Part shown: positions 9,278 to 18,144 of the stretch, in pieces | Layout: each line of letters opens with the position of its first letter | How positions within the stretch are numbered: the stretch's first letter is position 1 | Assembly: GCA_007136405.1 (NCBI GenBank) | Contig: SLHA01000108.1 | Coordinates: forward strand, 1-38,653 | From: Candidatus Latescibacterota bacterium | Lineage (GTDB): Bacteria; Latescibacterota; UBA2968; UBA8231 | DNA length: 38,653 nucleotides | Direction of reading: 5' to 3' | Program-made: the position numbers and the translations under genes | The notes under the pieces: model-generated | What the model was told of the DNA's origin: nothing | What the model saw: only the letters and a program-made list of their open reading frames with translations | Databases searched by the model: none

Positions 9278-9460
9278 GGATCTCACCGGGGAGACGACGC
9301 GGGCGACGGGCGGGTCTCACCGGGCAGCGGTGTGAACGGGTCTCACCGGGGAGACGAAGCGGGCGGCGCAGATGGATATCACTGAAGGGTGCTGCGGGTG
9401 GCGCGCATGGAGTCACTGAAGGGTGCTGCGGGTGGTGGCGCGGGTGGATCTCACCGGGTG
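9278..9460. repeat. Six degenerate direct repeats between convergent genes
   Basis: Units aligned on TCTCACCGGG begin at 9281, 9315, 9341, 9377, 9411 and 9449, a period of 26-38 bp. Units 1 and 3 share TCTCACCGGGGAGACGA and can fold as GTCTC/GAGAC hairpins with a 6-nt loop. Units 4 and 5 share TCACTGAAGGGTGCTGCGGG. The last unit runs into the stop codon of the leftward gene (9451-9453). Confidence 0.75.
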
Positions 9461-9864
9461 ACGGCGTCTCCCGGGATCCGGCGGTCGTCGCCGTCTGTAC
9501 GGCCGCGCTGAACGACCTCGCGGACCTGCTGATCGAAGCGTTCCTGGTCGGCCTGTCGCCTGGCCTGCTCCTTGGCCAGCATGGCCGCCAGAAGCCGGGC
9601 CAGCCGGCCCGGATCGCGCGCACCGATCCGGGCCAACTGCCGGATTTCCTCTATGGAACGCTGCCTGGGGGTCAGCGGCCGGATTGACTGCCGGCCTTGC
9701 ACTGCAGTCCGGCGTCCGGCGGGAACGGAGGCCGGTTGGGCCTGGCGCACCGGTTCCCTGGCGTCCCGTCCGGCCGGCCGCCGGGACTTGCCTTTATTGC
9801 GGCCCGAACGACCGAGCAGGCGTTCCAGCAGCGATGGTCGATTGCCCCTCTTGCCAGATTTCAC
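9451..9864 (-). CDS. Small basic hypothetical protein with a C-terminal helical region
   Basis: A 137-residue protein that I do not recognise. Residues 1-60 are Arg/Lys/Gly-rich and probably disordered. Residues about 68-120 (starting RSIEEIRQLARIGARDPGRL) should form two charged amphipathic helices. The GTG start at 9864 overlaps the stop of the cyclic-nucleotide-binding gene as GTGA, so translation is likely coupled and the two products may work together. The helix vaguely resembles the FliG-binding tail of FliF, but no flagellar gene is nearby, so I do not propose that function. Its stop lies inside the repeat cluster at 9278-9460. Confidence 0.6.
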   Translation of the reverse strand: MKSGKRGNRPSLLERLLGRSGRNKGKSRRPAGRDAREPVRQAQPASVPAGRRTAVQGRQSIRPLTPRQRSIEEIRQLARIGARDPGRLARLLAAMLAKEQARRQADQERFDQQVREVVQRGRTDGDDRRIPGDAVTR

Positions 9865-10430
9865 AGCCCTGTTCCGGTAGTCTTTGAATCTGCCGCTCGA
9901 TCATCCGCGGATGGCCAGCCACTGGCGCGCAGAGCGGCATATTCATGGTGCAGAACCCGAGCCATCTCTTCACTCAGACGCAGCAGGATACGGCAGCTTG
10001 TTCTGGGTCTCGTATCCATGATAGCGAGCAGGTCCGGCTTGAAGAAACCGATCAGTTCGCTGGGTTCAGCGGCAACCAGCGAAGTAGAACGCGGGGCGTC
10101 GTCCAGGAGGCCGAACTCACCCAGCAACTCACCCGGCCCGAGCAGCTCCACGGTCTCCGAACTGCCGTCATCCTGGTAGTGGACCGCTTCGATCGCACCG
10201 GAACGAATCACGTAAAATCCCGACAGCCGCCGGCCGGTACCGACGACGACTTCCCCGGGCGCGAAGTTTCGCACGTGCATCACCGCCGCCAAACTTGACA
10301 GCTCCGGCTGGCTGAGCAGGCTGAAAGCCGGTATGTCACGCAGAACCTCCAGGATCGATCGCTCGCCGGCCCATTCGCGCGTGTACACCGCGGCCCATTC
10401 CGGATCCGCCTCTGTTATCCGTGGTTCCAT
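9861..10430 (-). CDS. Cyclic-nucleotide-binding (Crp-like sensor) domain protein without a DNA-binding domain
   Basis: A 189-residue protein. Residues about 30-150 form a CAP-family sensor beta-roll: FSLLSQPELSSLA, FAPGEVVVGTG, FYVIRSGAIEAV and the phosphate-binding-cassette-like GELLGEFGLLDDAPRSTSL. The remaining C-terminal helices lack a recognisable helix-turn-helix, so it is not a typical Crp/Fnr transcription factor. It may be a sensor subunit acting through protein contacts. The ATG at 10430 fits the start of the domain, though its ribosome site is weak. It overlaps the basic protein gene at 9864, which is the obvious candidate partner. Whether cAMP, cGMP or another ligand binds cannot be read from sequence. 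Confidence 0.82.
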   Translation of the reverse strand: MEPRITEADPEWAAVYTREWAGERSILEVLRDIPAFSLLSQPELSSLAAVMHVRNFAPGEVVVGTGRRLSGFYVIRSGAIEAVHYQDDGSSETVELLGPGELLGEFGLLDDAPRSTSLVAAEPSELIGFFKPDLLAIMDTRPRTSCRILLRLSEEMARVLHHEYAALRASGWPSADDRAADSKTTGTGL

Positions 10431-10492
10431 GGTTTTCAGGTCCGGTAAACGTTACGCTCCTGTGACCGCGGGTCCGCCGGGCCGCGGGGTCG

Positions 10493-10563
10493 CGGGTCAG
10501 CGCCATGCCAGGCCGCGGGACCGCTGAGCGGCGCCATGCATGCCGGGTCAGCACCATGCCAGC
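10493..10563. repeat. 20-bp direct repeat pair
   Basis: CGGGTCAGCGCCATGCCAGG at 10493-10512 recurs with two changes at 10544-10563. Further CCATGCC copies lie around them. Confidence 0.6.
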
Positions 10564-10782
10564 GCGTGCCATGCCGAACGATCCACCGTAGTCCGCAACC
10601 CGGCAGACCGGACTGACAGCGACCGGAGCTCACAGGCGTCTGCCTGATCGTGCGAGGCGCAACACCACCCGAACGCGCCGTGCCGGTATGGCGCCACACA
10701 GCAGCTAGTTTACACATGGAGCCGATGTTCCGCAAACCGTCGTCACGGGCAGCACACAGTGCCCGAATGTGGCCGGGGTGTG

Positions 10783-10883
10783 ACCTGCGGCCAGGCGCCC
10801 GCGGTGACGCCAGATCAAAGACCCGCAAAGACCCGCAAGAGCGGGCGACAGGCCACCTGCGGCCAGGCGCCCGCGGTGACGCC
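10783..10883. repeat. 29-bp perfect direct repeat pair
   Basis: Identical 29-bp copies lie at 10783-10811 and 10855-10883 (core CTGCGGCCAGGCGCCCGCGG). They are separated by AAAGACCCGC repeated in tandem and a short GC hairpin. Confidence 0.8.
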
Positions 10884-10961
10884 TCATTGGAGACACCGCC
10901 ATCGTGCCACTGCGACTATCGCGTCGCCGTGTCATCAGGAGTCCGGCCGGATTCGGACACC

Positions 10962-10990
10962 TTGACAAAAAAGCCGGGAATACGTCCAAT
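10962..10990 (+). promoter_or_regulatory. Candidate promoter for the oxidoreductase gene at 11295
   Basis: A perfect TTGACA (10962-10967) is followed after 17 nt by TCCAAT (10985-10990), a 4-of-6 match. This would give a leader of about 300 nt containing the repeats at 11041-11103. Confidence 0.45.
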
Positions 10991-11040
10991 AGGAGCATCG
11001 GGATGACGACACTCCACGGCGAACTGTTGATCGATCTGCG

Positions 11041-11103
11041 TCGCCGCTGGATCGCGTGTGCGCTTCGCCGCTGGATGCGCTCGCGCGTCGCCGCTGGATC
11101 GCG
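11041..11103. repeat. Three 16-bp direct repeats in the presumed leader
   Basis: TCGCCGCTGGATCGCG lies at 11041-11056 and 11088-11103. A variant ending in TGCGC lies at 11065-11080. The period is 23-24 bp. Confidence 0.7.
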
Positions 11104-11294
11104 TTCGATGGCAGGGGCAACGCGGTTCGACACGCCCGTGAACCGGACCGTGGCAGGACGTCTCGCTCCTCGGAGCGCGCCGGAGATGGTGCGCGAGAGG
11201 GAGCGGCGGACCGGCCGCCGAACACACACCCGGCATTACTGCGCAGCTTCAGCACGGGTTCTGCGCAGACGATAAACGAGAAGGGAAAAATGAC

Positions 11295-12440
11295 ATGGCA
11301 CCCGTCAGCATAGGCCTGTTGGGCGTTGGCCAGCGCGGCCTGCAGCATCTCAAGGCACTATGGTCATCAGACGATGCACGCATCACGGCCTTGTGCGATC
11401 CGTACCCGCAGAACCTCGAGCCCGCCAAGATCCGCCAGTACATCGACGGTTTCTCCCTGGATGGCATCCGTACGTATACCCGGTTCGACGACATGTTGGC
11501 TGGCGGCGGCATGGATGCCCTGTATGTGTGCATTCCGCCCAACCGCCACCAGGATGAGGTCGTCCGGGCCGCCCGTAATGGCCTGCACATTTTCGCGGAA
11601 AAGCCGGTAAGCCTGTACCTTGACGAGGCCCTGGAACAGGAAGCGGCCATTCGCCAGGCGGGTGTCCTGTCGACGGTCGGCTTCAACCAGCGCCATTGCG
11701 TCTGGCACACGGCCGTCAGGGATTTCCTTGCCGGCAAGCGCCTGGTCATGATGACCGTGGTGGCCAATGGCGCTCTGGAGTCGCATTCGGTAAAGCACAC
11801 GCATACAGAGGCCGAAGGGGGGCCTGCCAACCGCGTCTGGGCGGCCAACATGGCCTGGTCCGGCTCCACGGTGGTGGAGGCAGGCATCCACCAGCTCGAT
11901 CTCATGCGCTACTGGGGCGGCGACGTGGACTGGGTGGAAGCCCGCTACGTCCACCGGGATCCGGAGGATATCGTCGAAGGCGGAGACAATCCCTACGCCT
12001 ATTCCGTTACGTTCGGGTTCGCCAACGGCACGATCGGCAACATGCTGATGACGCGGCTTCGGCGCACGTTCTACGCTGACGGATACCAGGATATTGTCTG
12101 GGACCATGGTCATGTCAAAACAGAGGCGGACGGACCGGTAGCCTGGTTTTACGACGGCCCCTTCCCGCCGCCGGAAAAGGTGGAACGAAACCGGCTGCGG
12201 CATGTCCTGGAGGTGCCACCGCGCAACGACAACACCCTGGCCATCAACCAGGCCTTCGTCCAGGCGGTGAAAGACCAGACGGAAGAGCCACTCCGCAACA
12301 CCTTCTCCACCAGCATGAACAGCCATGCGGCAGTATTGGGAGCCAACATCTCGGATCGGCTGGGCGGTCGCCGCATCGATCTGAACGAGCTTCTGCACGC
12401 GCCGCAATACGCGCCATACCGCCGCCGACCCGTGGCATGA
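11295..12440 (+). CDS. Gfo/Idh/MocA-family NAD(P)-dependent oxidoreductase
   Basis: A 381-residue two-domain oxidoreductase. The Rossmann fold begins at once with IGLLGVGQRGLQHL, followed by ITALCDPYPQNL and the family motif EKP (HIFAEKPVSLYL). The C-terminal Gfo-type domain includes VVEAGIHQLDLMRYWGG, where a His near the active site is expected. The family oxidises or reduces sugars and cyclitols; the substrate is not predictable. The ATG at 11295 has an AGAAGGG site 8 nt upstream; the ATG at 11290 is out of frame. The S9 peptidase gene follows after 63 nt and gatB after a further 39 nt, so the three may share a transcript. A second, divergent paralogue lies at 24281-25273. Confidence 0.93.
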   Translation: MAPVSIGLLGVGQRGLQHLKALWSSDDARITALCDPYPQNLEPAKIRQYIDGFSLDGIRTYTRFDDMLAGGGMDALYVCIPPNRHQDEVVRAARNGLHIFAEKPVSLYLDEALEQEAAIRQAGVLSTVGFNQRHCVWHTAVRDFLAGKRLVMMTVVANGALESHSVKHTHTEAEGGPANRVWAANMAWSGSTVVEAGIHQLDLMRYWGGDVDWVEARYVHRDPEDIVEGGDNPYAYSVTFGFANGTIGNMLMTRLRRTFYADGYQDIVWDHGHVKTEADGPVAWFYDGPFPPPEKVERNRLRHVLEVPPRNDNTLAINQAFVQAVKDQTEEPLRNTFSTSMNSHAAVLGANISDRLGGRRIDLNELLHAPQYAPYRRRPVA

Positions 12441-12503
12441 CACTTCGGTCCAGGATATCCAGGCGCCGGCTCATACGCTTCCTGCCCGTCGAGGAGATCG
12501 ATC

Positions 12504-14390
12504 ATGGCACTGACCCACCGCCCGTACGGCCTTTGGCACAGCCCACTGCAACCAGACGACATGGCTGCCGCCCGTCGCTTGCGGGATGTGGCCTGGGACG
12601 ATGATGGATCCACGCTCGTCTGGCTGGAAGGCCGGGGGCCGGACGGGGTGTTGGTGGCGCAGCGTGGCATGGAGGCGCCACGCGATCTCAATGCCGAACG
12701 TCCCGCCCGGGCCCGCGTCGGATATGGAGGGGGGGACTTCACCGTAGCCCGTGGACAGGTGGTTTTCGCCGACCAGGCAAGCGGCCGCCTGTGTATGCAG
12801 GCACTGGCCGGCGGCCGATCCGGCGCCCTGACTCCACCCTTCGGGGCCGCGGCAGCACCGGCAGTCTCGCCCAACGGACGCTGGATTCTGTTCGTCCACA
12901 ACATGGAGGACGTCGACGCTCTCGGCGTCGTCGACTTCGCCGGCTCGCAGTGGCCCCGGAAAATGGTTTCCGGTGCCGACTTCTACATGCAGCCGGCGTG
13001 GCATCCCCGCAGCAAGGCAGTGGCCTGGATCGAGTGGGACCATCCGCGCATGCCCTGGGATGGGACGCGCCTGATGCTGGCCGACCTTGGCGTGACGGGA
13101 CAGGGCCTGCCGAACGTCCGCAGCTACCGGCAGATTGCCGGCGGAGATCAGGTAGCCGCATTTCAGCCGGTTTTTTCCCCCGATGGCACATATCTGGCCT
13201 ATGCCGCCGATAGCGAAGGCTGGAGTCACCTGTATCTGTATGATCTGCACAGCGATAGCAGCCGCCGGCTCACCGTGGATCAGCATGATGTTGCGGTGCC
13301 CGCCTGGGCTCAGGGTATGCGATCATTCACGTTCACCCGCCGGGGAGACAGCCTAGTGTTCACCCGCGCCGAGGACGGCGCCCGCCGCGCCTACTTTTGC
13401 GCCGCTGCGGACGGCCGGATCGAGCCGGTGTCCGCGCTGGCCTCCTACAGTTGCGTGGAGCAACTGAGCGCATCGCCGCGCCGCGACGCACTGGCCTGCG
13501 TAGCCTCCGCCCCCAACGTGCCGGCGCGTGTCGTCACCGTGGAACGGGACCGGGTTCATGTGCGTGCCCGGTCCGAAAGCGAACACGTCTGTACGGAGGC
13601 CCTGTCCAACCCGGAAGCACTGACCTGGAATGCACCGGAAGGATCCACGGTCCATGGCCTGTATTATCCGCCCGCCAGTTCGCGTTTCACGGCCGCGGGT
13701 CCGCCGCCACTGATGGTCATCATTCATGGCGGCCCCACGTCCCAGGCGGATCTCGGCTACGATGCCCGGAGCCAGTTTTTCGCTACCCGCGGTTTCGCGG
13801 TATTGCAGGTCAACCATCGCGGCAGCACGGGATACGGCCGTGCGTACAGGCAAATGCTGCAGGGCAACTGGGGCGTCTACGATGTGGAGGATGCCGTATC
13901 CGGCGCTCGCCACCTGGTGGACTCGCATCGAGCGGCCGCGGACCGTATGGCCATCATGGGCGGCAGCGCGGGAGGCTACACGGTACTGCGGGCGCTCACC
14001 CAGTATCCCGGTTTCTTCCGCGCCGGGATATGCCTGTACGGCATCGCCAATCTGTTTGAACTGGCCACCGACACCCATAAATTCGAGTCCCGGTACCTGG
14101 ACGGTCTGCTAGGCCCGCTGCCCGACGCCGCCCCGACATACCGGGAGCGGTCGCCGCTATTCACCGCCGAGCGCCTGCAGGATCCGGTCGCCATCTTCCA
14201 GGGTAGCGATGACAAGGTCGTCCCACCCGAGCAATCGCGGCAGATCGTCCGTTCGCTGCAGGCCCGCAAGGTGGCCCACGAATACCACGAATTCGACGGT
14301 GAAGGTCACGGCTGGCGCCGCCCCGAAACCGTAGCGGCATTCTACCGGAAGGTGATGCGCTTCCTGAACCGCCACCTATTATTCAGTTGA
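12504..14390 (+). CDS. S9-family serine peptidase (prolyl oligopeptidase/acylaminoacyl peptidase type)
   Basis: A 628-residue protein with an N-terminal beta-propeller (about 1-370) showing TolB-like repeats such as AAPAVSPNGRWILFVHN and FQPVFSPDGTYLAYAADS. A C-terminal alpha/beta hydrolase domain follows. The triad is visible: Ser488 in GGSAGGY, Asp570 in GSDDKVVPP and His602 in GEGHGW, in the order and spacing of S9 peptidases. It has no signal peptide, so it is probably cytoplasmic and trims short peptides. The ATG at 12504 follows a GAGGAG site. It precedes gatB by 39 nt and faces the proteasome operon, whose peptide products it could in principle degrade; that link is only proximity. Confidence 0.93.
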   Translation: MALTHRPYGLWHSPLQPDDMAAARRLRDVAWDDDGSTLVWLEGRGPDGVLVAQRGMEAPRDLNAERPARARVGYGGGDFTVARGQVVFADQASGRLCMQALAGGRSGALTPPFGAAAAPAVSPNGRWILFVHNMEDVDALGVVDFAGSQWPRKMVSGADFYMQPAWHPRSKAVAWIEWDHPRMPWDGTRLMLADLGVTGQGLPNVRSYRQIAGGDQVAAFQPVFSPDGTYLAYAADSEGWSHLYLYDLHSDSSRRLTVDQHDVAVPAWAQGMRSFTFTRRGDSLVFTRAEDGARRAYFCAAADGRIEPVSALASYSCVEQLSASPRRDALACVASAPNVPARVVTVERDRVHVRARSESEHVCTEALSNPEALTWNAPEGSTVHGLYYPPASSRFTAAGPPPLMVIIHGGPTSQADLGYDARSQFFATRGFAVLQVNHRGSTGYGRAYRQMLQGNWGVYDVEDAVSGARHLVDSHRAAADRMAIMGGSAGGYTVLRALTQYPGFFRAGICLYGIANLFELATDTHKFESRYLDGLLGPLPDAAPTYRERSPLFTAERLQDPVAIFQGSDDKVVPPEQSRQIVRSLQARKVAHEYHEFDGEGHGWRRPETVAAFYRKVMRFLNRHLLFS

Positions 14391-14429
14391 CCGTTGATTC
14401 AACAGCCAGAAGACAAGGAGCTGTCCGCG

Positions 14430-15860
14430 ATGTACGAGACCGTGATCGGCATGGAAGTCCACGTGGAACTGCAGACCCGTTCCAAGATGTTCTGCGGTTG
14501 TTCGGCGGACCATTTCCAGGTAGCGGCCAACCGGCACATCTGCCCGGTCTGTACTTCGCACCCGGGCTCGCTTCCGGTCATGAACGGGCGTGCAGTCGAA
14601 CTGGCCGCCATGACCGGCATCGCCCTCCATTGCCAGGTGAACCCGCACAGCGTCTTTGCGCGTAAAAACTACGTGTATCCGGACCTGCCCAAAGGGTACC
14701 AGGTCTCCCAGTACGAGCTGCCGTTGTGCTCGGATGGCTGGGTGGAGATCACGGTAGAGGGGCAGACCAAGCGGATCGGCGTGGTTCGCGTCCACCTGGA
14801 GGAGGACACCGGCAAGCTGATCCATAGTGGCGGTTCCAGCCTGATCGACTACAACCGCGCCGGCGTGCCGCTGATGGAGATCGTATCGGACTCCAGCATC
14901 CGCAGCGCCGAGGAAGCCTACCAGTATCTGTTGAAAATCCGGCAAATCGTTCGTTATCTGTCCGCATCGACGGGAGACATGGAAAAGGGGGCCATGCGCT
15001 GCGAGGCCAATATCTCGGTGCGCGAAGCCGGTGCCGCGGCATACGGCACCAAGGTGGAAGTCAAAAACCTCAATTCCTTCCGCGCCGTCCGCAACGCCGT
15101 CGACTACGAGACCCGACGCCAGATCGCCCTCATCGAGACCGGTGGGACGGTTCGCCAGGTCACGGTGGGCTGGGATGAGCCGTCCGGAACCACCCGCGAA
15201 CAGCGCAGCAAGGAATCGTCGGAAGACTACCGGTATTTTCCTGAGCCGGACCTGCTGGCCATCAACCTGGACGAGAAATGGATACAGGCGCGCCAGGCGG
15301 AGCTGCCCGAGTTGCCGGAGCCGCTGACCGCCCGTCTGGAGGCGGAATACGGTCTGCGGCGGCAGGATGTAGCCCTGCTGACGGAGGACCGGGAGATCGC
15401 CGCATTCTTCGAGGCCGTGGTGCAGCATCCGGGAACAGACCCCCGCCAGGCAGCCAACTGGATAACCGGCGAATTGTTCCGTCGCCTGAAACAAGACAAC
15501 ACCGACATCGGCGCGACCAAGGTGACCCCGGCAGCCCTGGCGGATTTGATCGCCCTGGTAGCCGGGGGTTCCATCAACCAGAACGTGGCCCGTGATGTGC
15601 TGGGCATCCTGTGGGCAGAAGGCGGTTCGGCGTCAGCCGTGGTTGAATCCCGGGGACTCGCGCAGATATCCGACACCGGCGAGCTGGACAGCGTCGTCGC
15701 CGAGGTGATCGCGACTCACGAAGAGGTTGTGGAAAGAATCCGCCAGGGCAACCCGAAACCGCTGCAGTTCCTGATGGGGCAGGTCATGCAGGCAACGCGC
15801 GGGAAAGCGAACCCACAGACCGTCACCGAGCTGCTCAAACGACAGCTCGGTCTGGAGTGA
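14430..15860 (+). CDS. gatB: Aspartyl/glutamyl-tRNA(Asn/Gln) amidotransferase subunit B
   Basis: A 476-residue protein covering the whole family length. It begins MYETVIGMEVHVELQTRSKM, then has CPVCTSHPGSLPVMN, VYPDLPKGYQVSQYELP, VHLEEDTGKLIH, DYNRAGVPLMEIVSD and RCEANISVR, which are diagnostic GatB motifs. YRYFPEPDL precedes the C-terminal tail (GatB/YqeY) domain that binds tRNA. With GatA and GatC it converts misacylated Glu-tRNA(Gln) or Asp-tRNA(Asn) to the correct amide; gatA and gatC are not in this window. The ATG at 14430 is preferred over a TTG at 14394 because of the AAGGAG site 10 nt upstream and the conserved N-terminus. Confidence 0.97.
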   Translation: MYETVIGMEVHVELQTRSKMFCGCSADHFQVAANRHICPVCTSHPGSLPVMNGRAVELAAMTGIALHCQVNPHSVFARKNYVYPDLPKGYQVSQYELPLCSDGWVEITVEGQTKRIGVVRVHLEEDTGKLIHSGGSSLIDYNRAGVPLMEIVSDSSIRSAEEAYQYLLKIRQIVRYLSASTGDMEKGAMRCEANISVREAGAAAYGTKVEVKNLNSFRAVRNAVDYETRRQIALIETGGTVRQVTVGWDEPSGTTREQRSKESSEDYRYFPEPDLLAINLDEKWIQARQAELPELPEPLTARLEAEYGLRRQDVALLTEDREIAAFFEAVVQHPGTDPRQAANWITGELFRRLKQDNTDIGATKVTPAALADLIALVAGGSINQNVARDVLGILWAEGGSASAVVESRGLAQISDTGELDSVVAEVIATHEEVVERIRQGNPKPLQFLMGQVMQATRGKANPQTVTELLKRQLGLE

Positions 15861-15938
15861 GGGACGGCCGCCGGATCCCGATCCACGCGGTGCGCCGGTC
15901 AGCCAAACCAGCCCCGAGGGCCGGCATGCAACCGCGGC

Positions 15939-17360
15939 TCAAAGCTCGATGTCGTCCCTGCGGCCGCTGCATTCATCGATGAACTCGGCCACTTCGTGCT
16001 GGTAGCTGCGCAAGGGATCATCCAGGCTCAGATAGTGCTCCTCCTCCACGTAGACGGAGTCCCAATCGATCACGTACCGGCCCTTCTGACGCGTCAATGC
16101 ACGCATCACTGCCGACCGTGCCACGGCCCGGGTGTCTTCCGGCGGGTTGGCGACGGCGCGATACACCTGCTCATGGGTGACGACCCGGCGCGCGAAGCCC
16201 TGTTCCGCCAACCAGTGGTACAACCCCCGGGCCGGATCGAGGTTGTGATATTCCAGGTCCAGACTCTTGATCCACGGGTCGTGCCAGTCCAGCCCCTCGG
16301 ATTCCATGAATCGCTCCAGCAGGGTGCGCTTGGCCACCCAGTCGATGCGGTCCATCAGGCTGAACGGATCATGGGCCAGTCCGTCCAGAACGAAACGCCA
16401 CTCATCCAACACCCAGTTCACCTCGGCATCGCTACCCCTGAGGTAGTACTCGGCCAGATGCAGGTACCGCTGTTGAACGTCCACGGCGGTGGTATGGGAG
16501 CCATCGGCGCACTGGACCACCCAGCTATAGGTCTGATCCCGGGATATGGTGCGAACGGCTTCCACGGGATCCAGCAGCCTGATATCCGGCACCACGCCTG
16601 CTTCGATCAGCTGCAACAGGACCGCGGTGGTACCGACCTTCAGAGCCGTGGCGTATTCCGACATGTTGGAGTCCCCCACCAGCAGATGCAGCCGGCGATA
16701 TTGGCACCAGTCCGCCAGCGGTTCGTCCCGGGTGTTGACGATGGCCCGGCTGAACTGTATCCACTGATAGATCTCGGTGACGATATGGTCGGCGCGCTGG
16801 GATATCTGGTAGTCCACGTCGTCGCCGGCCAGGGTAGCGCCGTCGTACAGGTCGGAGTAACTGCCCACCCGGCCGGCACCGGCGAAAACCTGCCGCGTCA
16901 CGAAAAACGGCAGCAAGGCAGGCAGCACGACCCTGCCGAACGACACCTCGCGCCGCACCAGGTAGTTTTCGTGGCAACCAAAGGTCGCGCCCGTGTAATG
17001 ATCGATGTTGTTCTTGATCAGTGCGGCCGGCTGGCTCATCGGCAGCTGCTCCAGACAGCGCTGGAGCATCAGGTCACCCGCCCGGTCCGCGGCTATCAGG
17101 TCGAACAGACCGCAGCATTCCGGCGTGGCATACTCCAGGTGCCCCATGTCCACGTACACCCGTCCACCGTTGAACAGGAAGCCCCCGTTGCCCGGCGGCT
17201 CGTCCCTGCCACGGTAGTGCATGTCGACGATGCCCAGCTCTTCACGGTAGAATATCCAATCCTTGATCCTGGCCGCGATGTATTCCGGGGTCAGGCGCGG
17301 ATCCGCATCCGGCGTCAGACAGCCGTATTCCGTTTCCAGCCCGAAGATACGCCCCTTCAT
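15939..17360 (-). CDS. pafA: Pup/UBact-protein ligase PafA
   Basis: A 473-residue ligase of the carboxylate-amine ligase/glutamine synthetase-like superfamily. It activates the C-terminal Glu of the tag with ATP and joins it to substrate lysines. It opens with KGRIFGLETEYG (Mg/ATP-binding Glu9 and Glu11), and VYVDMGHLEYATPEC supplies the catalytic Asp71. IKNNIDHYTGATFGCHENY, PFFVTRQVFAGAGR, VNTRDEP and VGDSNMSEYATALKVGT are strongly conserved. It is assigned as PafA rather than Dop because it lacks the long N-terminal loop region and ends with an IDWDSVYVEEE...LDDPLRSY tail like PafA. The usual HPEYA is HLEYA here. The ATG at 17360 overlaps the prcA stop by 1 nt (TGATG) with GGAG 7 nt upstream; a GTG at 17363 is the alternative. 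It is the last gene of the operon. Confidence 0.92.
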   Translation of the reverse strand: MKGRIFGLETEYGCLTPDADPRLTPEYIAARIKDWIFYREELGIVDMHYRGRDEPPGNGGFLFNGGRVYVDMGHLEYATPECCGLFDLIAADRAGDLMLQRCLEQLPMSQPAALIKNNIDHYTGATFGCHENYLVRREVSFGRVVLPALLPFFVTRQVFAGAGRVGSYSDLYDGATLAGDDVDYQISQRADHIVTEIYQWIQFSRAIVNTRDEPLADWCQYRRLHLLVGDSNMSEYATALKVGTTAVLLQLIEAGVVPDIRLLDPVEAVRTISRDQTYSWVVQCADGSHTTAVDVQQRYLHLAEYYLRGSDAEVNWVLDEWRFVLDGLAHDPFSLMDRIDWVAKRTLLERFMESEGLDWHDPWIKSLDLEYHNLDPARGLYHWLAEQGFARRVVTHEQVYRAVANPPEDTRAVARSAVMRALTRQKGRYVIDWDSVYVEEEHYLSLDDPLRSYQHEVAEFIDECSGRRDDIEL

Positions 17361-18127
17361 CACCGCTCTCCGCCGGTATACCGACGCGTGACGCGATCCA
17401 GTTCATCTCCGCCGAGCAGACGAAACTTGGTCGTGGTGGCCAGGGTTCGATCCAGCACCACGGCCTCGACCCGGGCTGTCTCCAGGGACCGGCCCAGGCA
17501 GCTGATGATGCGTTGTTCGCCCGGATCGATCTCTCCCTGAGCTGCCAACCAGCCGCAACCCCAGGCGTGCAACGCTGCCTGGATAGCCTCGTCAAGGCTC
17601 CAGGATCCGCTTGCCGCCCGGCGTTCGACGTACTCACGGCAGGCGTTGACCGCTGCGGCCTCACCGCCGACGACGGCCACCCTCTCCGCCGGAGCAAACG
17701 AACCATCCGCCTCCACCGTGTAGAAGGCCGGTGCATCGTCCACGCCGCCAAGCTCCGCCACCATCAATCTGGCGATGAATGGTGAACGGACCACTTCGTC
17801 GAAAGCCGTCTTCATCAGCGGTCCGATACCGGAAGCCACGAGGCGATAGGCCGTCACATCCGCACTGGACAGGTTGTACGCCTCCACGTGGGCGATGTCT
17901 ATAGCCGCCCGTCGCACTTTCTCCATGTCAGCCGGATGGCCCACACCAGCCAAAGCAAGCTGGTCGTACACCTCGAAGATCTTGCGCGGTCCCGGCGTGG
18001 TCGTGACCAACAGCAGGCCGTCGGTGTAGGGCAGGCCGATGACCGGACTGACGTCCTTGAGCTGATCCTCGATATAGGCGCGCCGTTGGCGAATGGCTTC
18101 AACCCAGCGGTGAGGCTCTGCGAGCAT
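17360..18127 (-). CDS. prcA: 20S proteasome alpha-subunit PrcA
   Basis: A 255-residue subunit of the outer alpha rings that gate the degradation chamber. Residues about 10-40 form the alpha N-terminal helix (RWVEAIRQRRAYIEDQL). Then come SPVIGLPYTDGLLLVTTTPG, a KIFEVYDQLALAGVGHPADM stretch and the central helices. GGEAAAVNACREYVERR and RVEAVVLDRTL match the second half of bacterial alpha-subunits. No N-terminal catalytic Thr is present, as expected. The C-terminus (TGGER) lacks the tail seen in mycobacteria. AGGAG lies 9-10 nt before the ATG at 18127, which starts 17 nt after the prcB stop. The stop overlaps pafA by 1 nt. Confidence 0.92.
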   Translation of the reverse strand: MLAEPHRWVEAIRQRRAYIEDQLKDVSPVIGLPYTDGLLLVTTTPGPRKIFEVYDQLALAGVGHPADMEKVRRAAIDIAHVEAYNLSSADVTAYRLVASGIGPLMKTAFDEVVRSPFIARLMVAELGGVDDAPAFYTVEADGSFAPAERVAVVGGEAAAVNACREYVERRAASGSWSLDEAIQAALHAWGCGWLAAQGEIDPGEQRIISCLGRSLETARVEAVVLDRTLATTTKFRLLGGDELDRVTRRYTGGER

Positions 18128-18144
18128 TCCGGGAAACTCCTGGC

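Larger units (their letters stand above)
10431..11294. other. Repeat-bearing intergenic region without a supported gene
   Basis: These 864 bp contain open frames of up to 174 codons, but all are Arg/Pro-rich shadow-like translations. The region holds three separate repeat families (listed individually), a small hairpin CCCGC-AAGA-GCGGG near 10835, and a candidate promoter for the downstream oxidoreductase at 10962-10990. Confidence 0.55.

Noticed and set aside
9451..9864. FliF-like flagellar tail protein
   Set aside because: The helix resembles the FliG-binding tail only loosely, and no flagellar genes are present.
10650..11006. A 118-codon plus-strand open frame in the repeat region
   Set aside because: It is translated low-complexity sequence containing the 29-bp repeats twice; it has no ribosome site and no domain.
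11003..11275. A 90-codon small gene with AGGAG 7 nt before its ATG
   Set aside because: The product is Arg-rich (RRRWIACALRRWM), overlaps local repeats, and the candidate promoter would start transcription after the ribosome site. I cannot support it as a gene.
15996..17540. A 514-codon plus-strand open frame opposite pafA
   Set aside because: It is the antisense of a conserved ligase and has low-complexity His/Val/Gln-rich composition.
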